Shown here one piece after another: positions 32,731 through 43,149 of a stretch of 64,000 nt of DNA. A model generated the notes under the pieces. That model was not told the DNA's origin. It did not search any database and saw only the letters and a program-made list of their open reading frames with translations. The position numbers and the translations under genes are program-made. Position 1 is the first letter of the stretch, and each line of letters opens with the position of its first letter. The stretch is from Hofstenia miamia (taxonomy: Eukaryota; Xenacoelomorpha; Acoela; Hofsteniidae): positions 94,112 through 158,111 of the forward strand of contig CABFPE010000405.1 of the NCBI GenBank assembly GCA_900660155.1, in the 5' to 3' direction.

Positions 32731-33036
32731 GGGAAGTGATCCAAATTCAATACGTTAACAAGTGAAAATGCAACCGTAAACAACAATTCTAGCTTCAAAT
32801 GTCTGCATACACTTAATAAATATATTTGCATAGATATATTTGAAGAAATGTGCAGAACCTAAATGTGTCGAAGTTTTTTGTAATAAAATTTGCGGAAAAA
32901 AACACGCCTTTAACGTAAACTTCATCCTTAGCGAATTTATTTTTAGTGTAAGTCAACGATTTGGTTTACGGTCATGTTAACGTAAAACACCATTTGTTAA
33001 CGGTGTTGTTAACGTATTGAATTTGGATCACTTCCC
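32731..33036. mobile_element. 306-bp PIF/Harbinger-type MITE
   Basis: The first 31 bp (GGGAAGTGATCCAAATTC...) are repeated exactly in inverted orientation at the right end. TTA flanks it on both sides (32728-32730 and 33037-33039). A 3-bp TTA target duplication and ends starting GGG are the signature of PIF/Harbinger elements. It has no coding capacity. The perfect long repeats suggest recent movement. Confidence 0.9.
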
Positions 33037-33039
33037 TTA

Positions 33040-35220
33040 GCAGATTAACACAATAATTTTGCATATAACAGAAATGCTAGAAGAGTGAGTATAATATGTT
33101 TATTGAATTTTAGTGCTATGTGTTGATATATCTACAATTACAGCCAAGTGTCAAATATATTAAAGAGTTCATTCAATTCTTTCATAAAATTCGCTTGAAA
33201 ACGTGTTTGCACAATGATTGCGCAATGACAAATCACGAGGTTTGAACGCAATCAAGTTATTAAGGAACTTTTTAATAGAAAAATTCACTTTTAGCTATAT
33301 ATTATAGTATAATGAATATAGTAAAATGATTACAAAAACAATAGAATATTCCAATAAAATTATTTGAATATTCCATGATATTTTGTAATCCCATTACACA
33401 ATCTAATAGTAATATGCGAGTATGGTCCTACCTGCATTACGCCTGGGTGCATAATCATTATAGGGTACGTGCCAGGCACAGATTTTATGTGTATTATAGA
33501 TAAGGTTTTGCAAAAACAATGGAAATTTAATTCCAAGGTATGTATGAGTGCGCGTAAAAAAGTTCGGGAACGGGCGGTTATGGGTACATAAGAAGTTACT
33601 ACTTTGAAGTAAAAACTCATAATTATAATCAAAACCTGATTTGTTAGTTGATATGAAAAACATTTAAAAGGCGGAAGTTAAAATGTTCAAATGAAGATGT
33701 TTCAGCGGGATTTAAAACCTGAACGCTTATAATTAAAAATAATAAATTCATCAAATTTATCACCGATTGGTAAAATACTTTTCAAAATAATGTCATTTTT
33801 TTATATCAATAAATCACTCAAATATGAACAAAAGCATTGCGTAACCCATTACCAGAAAGTTATTTTTGAATTTGGAAAACAGATATTTAAAGAATTCCCA
33901 TTTATGTGCTGACTATAAGCTACAAATTTACGAAAAATAGTTTAACATCTAAAACACTAACAGTCTTTTGAAAGAATTCGAAATTTCAAAAAAATTGTGG
34001 TGCTTTGGCCCAAACTGTAGAATATAGCTTTAAATGATATATTACAGTGTGTTGATGGCATAACTACAAAATAGTGTGAAACAAAATTTTGATGTTTAAG
34101 ATCATTAGGACGTTTTGGAATAACCAGCACTAAAACATCACGAGAACACATATTTTGATCGCTTTAAAATCAAACGGATCTACATATGAAATTGCACGTG
34201 CTTTAACGGTTCATGAAAACTACCGCAAGGAGTATTAACGATAAGCATAGAAAACAACCTTATCATTTACATGTGAAAAAGATCACTACGATAGAAAGAG
34301 TGCAGTGAAAAATGCCAAAGGCGAGGTTATAGAAATATGAGCAAAAATATAGATATGTGTGGAAATGATAAACATGACATGGTATTGTGTTAGTAAAGTA
34401 GTGAAATGGAGCAGTTGTTTGGTTCACTGAATTAAACATAAACAAACGAGTGAAGGTGTTTGCCTGCACTCACAGGCAGATTAAAATAAGCTGAGTAAAA
34501 TAGAGAACATTATTTGACGCAGTGTAATCGAAGCTAAAAGAACTTGGTAAATATTACATCATTAAAGAAACGATAAGCAAATAAAATGCAAGGAAATCGA
34601 GATCTGCATTTCGTATGTTAATGGTTTTAAAATTCAGAAACTGGATTAAATTTACCATTTAATTGGATTTAGTTTTAAACCAAAACAATAAAACCGTGTC
34701 CTCTATTCCTACAGTTGGTCTCTAGATTGGGTAGCAACTGAAAATGTAGTTTTAAAATATCAATACATTGACGTGAATGTGTTGATTTCACAGAAGTCTA
34801 GTGAAATCGATACATGTAACATGCAAGAATAACTAACCGTGTAAGCTGTGACATTCGGAAATAATATTGATATATAATCAATTGGCAATTATTCAAATCA
34901 AACGCTAGATTGCAATTCAATGCATTTTGTTGCCGACTTTGCTAAAGTAACTTCCTAAAACTAGGTTATTAACTTAGAGTGCATGGTAGGAAAAAACGCT
35001 TCCACATGAGAAGTCAAAACTTAATGTTTTGATAGCAAATCAAAATTAACAAAATCGGTGTTTGAAGGATTTCAAATGTGATAAGAGACAATAAAAAACA
35101 AATACCGCTTTAAAATTGGTGAACTAGAAGTTGTTAAGTTGTTATGGCGATTCGTCAAATTTTTAAGAGCAAAATATGGGATATAAAACACATACGATAG
35201 GCCAAGGTGACACACACCAC
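33040..35220. other. Intergenic, nothing recognised
   Basis: Two overlapping minus-strand frames near 33360-33663 are each under 91 codons and resemble no family. The rest is AT-rich without structure. Confidence 0.5.
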
Positions 35221-35231
35221 ACGGTCGAAAC

Positions 35232-35451
35232 CAGGTTTTTCGAGTCGAACTCGCGTTTCTTGGTCCGGATTTGATTTTTACGTTTCGAGTACGAGTCTTT
35301 TAGAATAAAGTAAAATTTAATTAACAAAATATTTCAATTTTTACAGTATTTTCGATCGAGTTCGATGATTTCTCTTCCGAGGTTTTCCCATCGAGTTTTG
35401 CGAGCTTATTCGAGTTCGAGTTCTTAATATTTCGGGTACTCAGAAACCCTG
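35232..35451. mobile_element. 220-bp hAT-type MITE
   Basis: Begins CAGGTTTTTCGAGTC and ends ...cgggtactcagaaaccctg, an imperfect inverted pair of hAT type (CAGGGTTTC). The interior is rich in cgagttcgag and tcgagttttgcgag. Flanking octamers gtcgaaac (35224-35231) and gttggaac (35452-35459) agree at 6 of 8 positions, compatible with an aged 8-bp target duplication. Confidence 0.65.
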
Positions 35452-35495
35452 GTTGGAACCATGTTCAGAAACCCTGGTTGGAACCATGTTTCAAT
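35440..35495. repeat. 26-bp tandem duplication at the MITE edge
   Basis: cagaaaccctggttggaacc is repeated directly after itself, so the right end of the hAT-type MITE and its flank are present twice. Confidence 0.85.
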
Positions 35496-35499
35496 GCCA

Positions 35500-37660
35500 A
35501 GTCGTGGTAAATGAAATGTTTGATTTTGCCAAATCTCTTGAGAAAGTTATTTAAAACTCAACTGAAAAGTCAGTTAATTAAGAAAAGTTTAGAGCAATGA
35601 TAACTTACTTCGGAAAGAGAATGAATATTAGTTTATGAATGACATGATGAAGTTGGGATGTGCCCTTTGATACATTTGGAATTGAAGTCTTGCCTGGTTT
35701 GGTAGACGAATACATCAAACGTTTCCGTAATGGATGAACAAGAAAATAAATAAAAAAAAATTCAGAATTTAGAAGCAATTAAATAAAGACTATCTGCATA
35801 AGAAATTAAAGTGCCAGTAGACAATGAAAACGAGGAATGATCTTCTGCGTTACATATCATTACAGAACGATTAATATAAGTACCCTAGCAATTAGAGCAA
35901 TTAGAAATTCTATCTTAATAATTGAAGTGGTTTTCGGATAATTTCTTGCATTTTTCACTTATTGTGGAATACTATACTCACATCAAATTATGATAATAAT
36001 CTACTAATAATCTACAATATCTGAAATTGTAAACTTCTACGAATATTCCAGGGTTAAGCATGCGTATTAGAAGAACAAATTTCAGTCAATATTAGATTGC
36101 GATTCTAAGGATATCGTTTACTACAGTTAATTCAGGGAACACAATTTGTTAAAAACTATGATCACAAATTTTAGACAAGCAAGAGAAAAACACGTCTGCA
36201 CAATGAAATGAAACGCCACTGAACAAATAAAATTAGTTTTAAACGCAAACAAGTCACAATTTAAAAGAAGTCAAAATTGGTAATGAGGGAAGAATAAAAT
36301 TACAAAACATATAAAAACTCATTTCAAGGATTGGTTTGTATGCTTAATAAAATAAAGTAAATATATTCTAGACTAAGTAAAGAATGCACACAAAATGCTA
36401 AACAAATAAAAGTCTTAAACGAATATTATTTAAGGAAAGTAATTAATTTTTAGATTAAAATACTACTACTGTGGGGAAATTAAAATAAAAAATACTAAAT
36501 CAATGAAGATCGTTAAAAATTCATACCTTGGTTTTAAAATATTTCTAAATTAACAAGGATGAAAATAATGAATAATTTGAGTTTTGATATTTTACGGGTT
36601 GGGAATGACGAAATTATAGAAGTGGTACATGCAAGTATACTGAAAAGTTATTCAAATCGTGCAACTAATGAAACGCTTACCTCTGACAAGAAAGTCCCTC
36701 AAACAAGTTATTCATTGCTCCTATCAAATTGAAAATGTCACAGATTTGTATAACAAAAAACAACTGCATATGATAATCTCAGTTATAATTGTTGAACAAA
36801 TGCAAGCTATTAAACACCATTAAAATGACATTTTTCAATGAAATGATTTTTAAAAATGAATGAAATACAAACAAACCTGGATTTCAAACGACGAGATAAA
36901 GACATTGTCTAAATTATTAATCCACCATAATACACAATGACAGACGAGATAACAGGTATTTATTTTACAAAAGTAATCATACTTACATGCTAATAAGTGC
37001 GCCTCACAACGCCTGCATGTAGATAGCCAATGACGTGTTCTCTAAAAGCAACAGTATATTCGTTAGAAAGAATAAGTAAAATACATTCAGTAAAACTAAA
37101 AAGACAGGTATTGAAGCTGGATTTCGACCAAAAATGCAATGAGCTTCATTCCAATATTTTGAGTGAATAACTGCAGAGCAAAATAATCAAATTAGTATAT
37201 TTACAAGTTACATAATAGTTAAAAAAAAGTAAGCAAAATATGCATTATTGGATTTATATGAAATATGTCAAATCAATCAAAAGTGTCGATTGAACGTACA
37301 CATATTTATAGATACATTCCGGATAAATTTGATCAAAAATTTCTTATAAATTTCTTATAAACTATCCAATGAACCCAAAATAGTTAGTACCAAACTAGAC
37401 TTGAACCCATAGTGCATCAAACAGAGTGATTTAGGAAAACAATGTAGAATCTATTAACATTTTTTAGTTAACAGTTATTGTTAAATGTATATAAGTTTCA
37501 AACTTAGACATTTGGGTTAAATTTCTGATATGAGATCATGTGGGCTTATAGGTTGTGATCAAACCTGAAATCCGTACTGGAACTGAAAAATGTATTGTAT
37601 TTGAAATTGAACTAGAACTCAAATTTTAGTCGAAAACGAAGCTATTCAGAAATAATTATA
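35500..37660. other. Intergenic, nothing recognised
   Basis: AT-rich (visibly over 70%), no open frames of note, no repeats. Confidence 0.5.
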
Positions 37661-37689
37661 CAATTCAGTTAACAACCATGATTGGAACT

Positions 37690-38870
37690 AAACTCAAAGG
37701 AAAGTTATTGGAAGAGGAAAATAAAAGGGCAGATTGACAAATGGTTCGAAAACTTTCGAGGTCGGAAGAAATATTCGTGTGTCATAATCATCAGCATACA
37801 ACATGCATATAGAGTTGGAAGCAGTGATTCTTGGCGGAAAGTCATTGATGAAGATTATGAACAAAGAGGACATAGAATTGAACTCTGAGTAACACCAGAG
37901 GTACACTGGAAGTTCATCAGAAAAACAGAATCGATTCGGACAGATTGCGATCTGTTAGTGGAGAGCTGGAGAGGCACAAAAAGATGAATAATCACAACTA
38001 AGAGGATTAAAGCGATTTAGGAACTTTGTCAAAAGCATTTTTGAAATCAAGTTAAACAGTAAAAAGAGGGATACTTCTATCAAAATGCGAATAAGCAGTA
38101 TCAAGGAAACGTAGGAGAGGACAGTAGATTTGTGAGACATGAAACCGTACTGAGATTAGGAAATCAGAGGACGGGATAGATAACATTGAAAATTATCCGT
38201 TCAAAAGCAAGAGATAGATGAGAAAAAATGAAAATTGGACGCTAAGAAGAACAAATATGTCCCGGAAGATACTTACCAGATTTAAAGATTGGAATAACAA
38301 CGGCTTTTTTCCAGATTTGAGGAAACGTAGAAGATAAGATAATTGAAGGCTAGAGCTGAAACAAAAGAATAGATAGAAAAGATGCAATGTTTTAAATTAT
38401 AACAGGTGATAACTGATCATGAGGAATGGAGTGCGATTTAATAGAGGACAAAATTTGAAAGATTCTATGTAGAGTAAAAGAGCTTAGAATGATTTCTGAA
38501 AGGTTTAGAGTAGAATAAGTGCTATGGACACTTACAGGAGAAGATCTGAAAGGAGAGAATACAGAAAAGAAATATTCATCAAAAATATTTGATATATCAA
38601 AACTTACCATTGAATTCAATAGCCGAAGGAAGATATTTTGTGAGCAGCACTGATGGAAAGTTTGGAAGAAAAGGAATATAGAAAAGTAGCCTTATCGAAC
38701 TCAATAAAATCTGATAAATTTTTGTATGCTGTCGAGATTCTCTCAAAAAGAAAAGATTTGCTACATGGGTGAACAGATAAATTTCTGAAATGTCTGACTT
38801 TATTGTGAAGATGGACAGAATGAGTATTACATTTTGACTGTACCGTTAGCAAATACTTTGAAAGGTATGT
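37690..38870 (-). pseudogene. Degraded LINE, pre-RT and RT domains
   Basis: Reading the minus strand from right to left: LHNKVRHFRNLSVHP and KNLSDFIEFDKATFLYSFSS (spacer before RT), DEYFFSVFSPF and ILSSIKSHSIPHDQLSP (family 'LxxLKxxKSPGPDGIPP'), IFKSGKYLPGHIC (family 'PIFKKGDxxxPxNYRP'), LDFKNAFDKVPK, and LYADDYDTRIFLP with an intact YADD. Frames change at least five times, so it is not functional. Part of the gene survives at good readability, implying moderate age. Confidence 0.8.
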
Positions 38871-41460
38871 TTACCTACATAAATACTAAGGTAACTCTAA
38901 ATTTTATAGGAGGATGCTTGTATGAAGTAGTAGTGAGAAATGATATAAAATTAAACAAAAGAGTTTCACATTGTAGTAGTAATGTGAAACATAATAATGA
39001 CATCTTTTATTAAGGAAATATGGGGCGCGAGCTAGGCCATAAACATTGCAAACATTGAATTTTATTATATTTCATTAACATAAAACCAATTTAAAATTTT
39101 GAACATTTACTGTCTTTTAAAAAGTTGCCTTGGATGACTATTTGCACTTCTTCCCTTCGCGAAGAAAAATTTTCAGGCTTCCGGTTTTATTATCGAAAAT
39201 AAATAATTGCAACGATAGGTATTCAAAGTATTTAGTAGCAATTTGCAAATATCTAAAGTCAGAGTTGGTTGTACAAAGCATAAACAAAACGTACAAATAC
39301 AGCAGTCAGTAGTACCGATTTTATCAATGGTCAAACATACTTGAGCAGTGTTAGTGATATCATATTTGATTCACATTTTAAGTTGCACTACTCTTGAACA
39401 TTTGGAAGGGTAGTCACAATGATATTCGGTTTGGGGTAGAGCATCGAAAGGATTGATTATAATTGTTATATAACATTAATTCATTTACAAATGTGTGTAA
39501 GTCAAGTGTCCAGTAATACTTAAGTAAATATTAATAATATTACACTATATTTGTACACTATATGAAATCAAATTTATTAAAAAGTTGCATTTTTTTTGCA
39601 ATAAAGGAACAACCAAAGAGGAGTAAATTTGTCCAATAACTATGTAACGAAATAACTTTTGCAAGACTACTTCCAAATTTATAATAAAAGGTGAAAACTA
39701 TTTTTTATTATAGATATTAACTTTACTGTAAAAATTTAATTAATTAGTTATATATAAAATATATATATTTTAAAATGGTTTGTTACCAGGATACATTTTT
39801 TAAAAGGGACATACATTCTTAATTTGAATAAATTTTTAAGGTTGGTATTATTTGAAGGTGAAACCAGTCAATTGCTTTCATTTCTTAACATTTTTAAACG
39901 TCAGTATTTCAAGCTAAGGCTTGTAATATATTGCATAGCGGCTTACAGTATTTCTAAGTATTTTATTGTTCGTGTTACATATAATTAGATATGGCAACCT
40001 TAACTGAAAAAAAGTATATGTATTTTTTATTATTCGGTATATTTCTATTAATGATTTCAAAAAATGCTGCATATCATCAATTTTACATATATTGATTCCA
40101 TTCGCGAAGTTCAACACAATTTGCACTGTACAACTGGGTGTTATTTTGCCCAAATTTTGTAAAGTCGGATAGCTAAAATGTATCATAACATTACTTATGC
40201 ATTCAATTGCTATATATTGCAAAACTGCAGCCATTTTTCACAACTAGGTTTTCTAAAAATAGTTTTACGCTTATGGATTACTTCAATTCATTTAAGCAAT
40301 ATAAATCTCCAGCACAATATGCACACTAGTACACTCAGTGTGTAATCTATTTAAAATTTATTTTTAATCAGTTTCAGGCATTCGGAACCGGTTCTAGCAG
40401 ATAGAATGATAAGAAGACTGTTGGTCTTCTTGTTTTTTTTGTTTGGCTCGAAATGTAGGCCTACGTACCCCCTAGTATAGTGAATTTTGTAAAAATTGAT
40501 TTTATCAGCACTTCAAAATATGTTTTCATTGAAACAATTCTTCAAGGTAAAGAGGTATTACAAACAAAATAAAAACATTTTGCACTCGCATCGCAAGTCC
40601 CCCAAAACGGCTGAAAATTGAAAATGCTCTATCTCGGAAATCGGTAAATATATATATCAAAAAAATTTTTGTAATCGACATGATTTTTCAATCTTTATCA
40701 CATGTGTAACAATCTAAGAATCCACAGTTGTTACTCAGTTTTAAAAATCAGATTATTAAATTGGATTGATCCTAAGTTGATAAATTTGCAATTTCTAGGC
40801 AAATGATCACATTCGCATAAATTTTCAACCCATCGCAATGTTGAAAATAGGCTTATTTCAATTTCATTTATTTCTTCGAATATTTATCTAAGATTATAGT
40901 ATAGCAAATGTCTTGATCTAAAATTATGTTTTATATATATATATAATTATAATAATACGATATTTTTTAACTTGTACAACTATATTCATTAAATTTTAAC
41001 TAAATTAGTAATGTTTTTAAAACATCATTTGCAAAATTTCGAAATCTACATATTTTCAAAATTAGTTGAATTGTGATTGATTTTGAAGCTTCTATGGAGG
41101 ATATACTTTCCCAAATCAATTTATCTGAGCATTGTAATGATTAAATTTCGGAAAAGCTAAAAAGAGAAATACGGGACGGAATTGCCTAACCCTAACCTAC
41201 ATTATATGCGAGAAAATATTCGCACAAAATGCGCAATCACATATTTCATAAAAAAATAAATTTTATTTTTCTCAAAAAGGTAATTCTTTAATGCTCTTGT
41301 TCATAATTTTAGAATATCTATAGTACCGCAGCGATTAAGTTGTAACATCAAAAACTGCAAGTCTAAGTAGATTGTGTTTCATTTATATATTTTAATTAGT
41401 TTAGTAATAAATAGACCCAAGGTTATATAGAATTATAAGAATAAATAATAAAAAATAAAA
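38870..41460. other. Intergenic, nothing recognised
   Basis: AT-rich. Positions 40430-40640 look transposon-like (aatgtaggcctacgtacccc; gctctatctcggaaatcgg) but no boundaries could be set. Confidence 0.4.
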
Positions 41461-41478
41461 AAATTTAAATTAATTGCC

Positions 41479-41625
41479 AATATATATATATATATATATA
41501 ATATGTATTATGTGGCAACAATATATATATNNNNNNNNNNNNNNNNNNNNNNNNNNNNNNNNNNNNNNNNNNNNNNNNNNNNNNNNNNNNNNNNNNNNNN
41601 NNNNNNNNNNNNNNNNNNNNNNNNN

Positions 41626-41655
<30 letters not shown>
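41479..41655. other. (TA)n run with 95-base assembly gap
   Basis: TA runs on both sides of N at 41531-41625. Any open frame across this stretch is an artefact. Confidence 0.95.
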
Positions 41656-41658
<3 letters not shown>

Positions 41659-41719
41659 CCGTACACATATCATAGTTACGTGTAGTGGAGTAATATTTAA
41701 TATATGATATAGGAACTGC

Positions 41720-42835
41720 GGGGAGGTTCCATTGTTAACGAATTCAATAGCACATGTATTTTCTGTGTTCTACTAACAGCAGATTGAACCCTTCGTCTAA
41801 ATTCATCATTAGTATACTTAACCAACATATTTTTATCTATGTACGATATTTTACTCCATAATATAATTGGCTTTCTAAGATATTTATTTGTTCATCACTC
41901 AATCTATACGCAAATATTTCAGATCTATATAGGTATACTGGCACAAAATATACATTTTAAAAATCTATCCATTTCTTACTTCACTTACAAATGTCGCAAA
42001 GAATGATAAACTGTTTATCAAATGACAAGCTATTTTAACAATGTCTACTACATGAGCGTGCCATGATATTTTATTGTCAATGATTACACCAAAGTATTAA
42101 TAATTCCCAATTTGTTGAATTTGATTGCTATCAATGCTGTATTTCATAACTTCTAATAGATTTTGATTTGTAACATTATGATGCATAATGTTCTGTTTTC
42201 CTATTTTTATGTATAAATTTTTCTCTTTAGATCTTTCAATAATAACGGTGATTGCTTCAACATATTTTACGTGATCTATTTGTTCACTGTGATTTCTAAT
42301 TGACCCAATTAATCTTGTATCGTCTGAATGCTTGCATAGGATAAATGTACATTGTCAATTGTTAATTTTTAGACCTTTTAAGTTGGTGTAGCATGTGTAA
42401 ATAATAAACCACTGAGTGGTTCTCCTTGTAGCGTTTCAACTTTCATCAAATATGCTGAAGAAAACGTATGGTTCTCTTGTTTAATGACTTGTTAACGATT
42501 TTGACGATAATTGCGGACCAATTGCGCTAGACATTGCGATCTGAGCTGATTTACTAATTGATTGTTCAAAATTGTGTTAAACACACTCTAACTATCAAGA
42601 AAGGTAATTCGAACTACTTCATCAGTGTTTAAGGCAGATACACTAATTTTATAGGTATATAGTAATGCATCAACAATCCTGCTGTTTTTCCTATAAGCAA
42701 ACTGCTCTTTGTCCAAATTGGGCTCTAACATTTTCTGTATTCACTTGCTACAATGCCGGCAATTATTCTTGATGCATTTTGCTCAACCGCGATTGGTCTG
42801 AATTTCTTAATGCTTTCGCACGTGATATCAGTTAG
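41720..42835 (-). pseudogene. Degraded LINE reverse transcriptase upstream of DNAI2
   Basis: Minus-strand reading gives EQFAYRKNSRIVDALLYTYK (fingers), VETLQGEPLSGLLF (family 'VxQGxPLSPxLF'), CKHSDDTRLIGSI, where YADD has become HSDD, and YFGVIIDNKISWHAHV (family 'YLGVxIDxxLxWxxHI'). Stops are scattered. It ends about 130 bp before the DNAI2 ATG, in the opposite orientation. Confidence 0.78.
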
Positions 42836-42847
42836 ATTTTTGCATTC

Positions 42848-42868
42848 TATATATATATATATATATCT
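42848..42868. repeat. (TA)n microsatellite
   Basis: Short TA run between the LINE relic and DNAI2. Confidence 0.9.
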
Positions 42869-42947
42869 TCAATTTTTGTTAGAGTCAATATAAAGCACGC
42901 GTTTCTATATTTGTGATGCACTTTATTTTGATTGCAAGGTACTATAG

Positions 42948-42964
42948 AATTAATTTGCTTTAAG
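42948..42964 (+). promoter_or_regulatory. Acceptor-like site just before the DNAI2 start codon
   Basis: The sequence ttaatttgctttaag ends in AG two bases before ATG (42967). It is either the 3' splice site of a 5'UTR intron or a trans-splice site for a spliced leader. No TATA box or CpG-type promoter is evident within 130 bp. Confidence 0.4.
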
Positions 42965-42966
42965 GT

Positions 42967-43149
42967 ATGGAGGTTCAGTACGTATACACGAAGCCCAGAA
43001 AAGAGTTTGGTCGTCAGTGCAACTTTTCGGACCGCCCGGCGCAAATACACACTGATATTACACCTGATCCCGCTCTTAAAAGTGGGTTCGTTGTCCGCAA
43101 TCCTGTCAGCATGCCAATTCAATGCAGTGTGGAAATGTCTGAACATTAT
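42967..43149 (+). CDS. DNAI2: DNAI2 exon 1
   Basis: Carries the initiator ATG and [19 protein letters not shown], the most conserved N-terminal block of DNAI2. It ends ...VEMSEHY before gtaatc in phase 0. It is 61 codons and GC-richer than its surroundings. A degraded minus-strand LINE ends about 130 bp upstream, so the promoter must be very short or lie beyond an upstream 5'UTR exon. Confidence 0.95.

Noticed and set aside
33360-33663. Two overlapping minus-strand frames of about 90 codons
   Set aside because: Different frames over the same DNA, no family resemblance, no splice signals; chance is enough.
41465-41707. Several IYIYIY frames around the second gap
   Set aside because: Translation of TA repeats and N, not coding.
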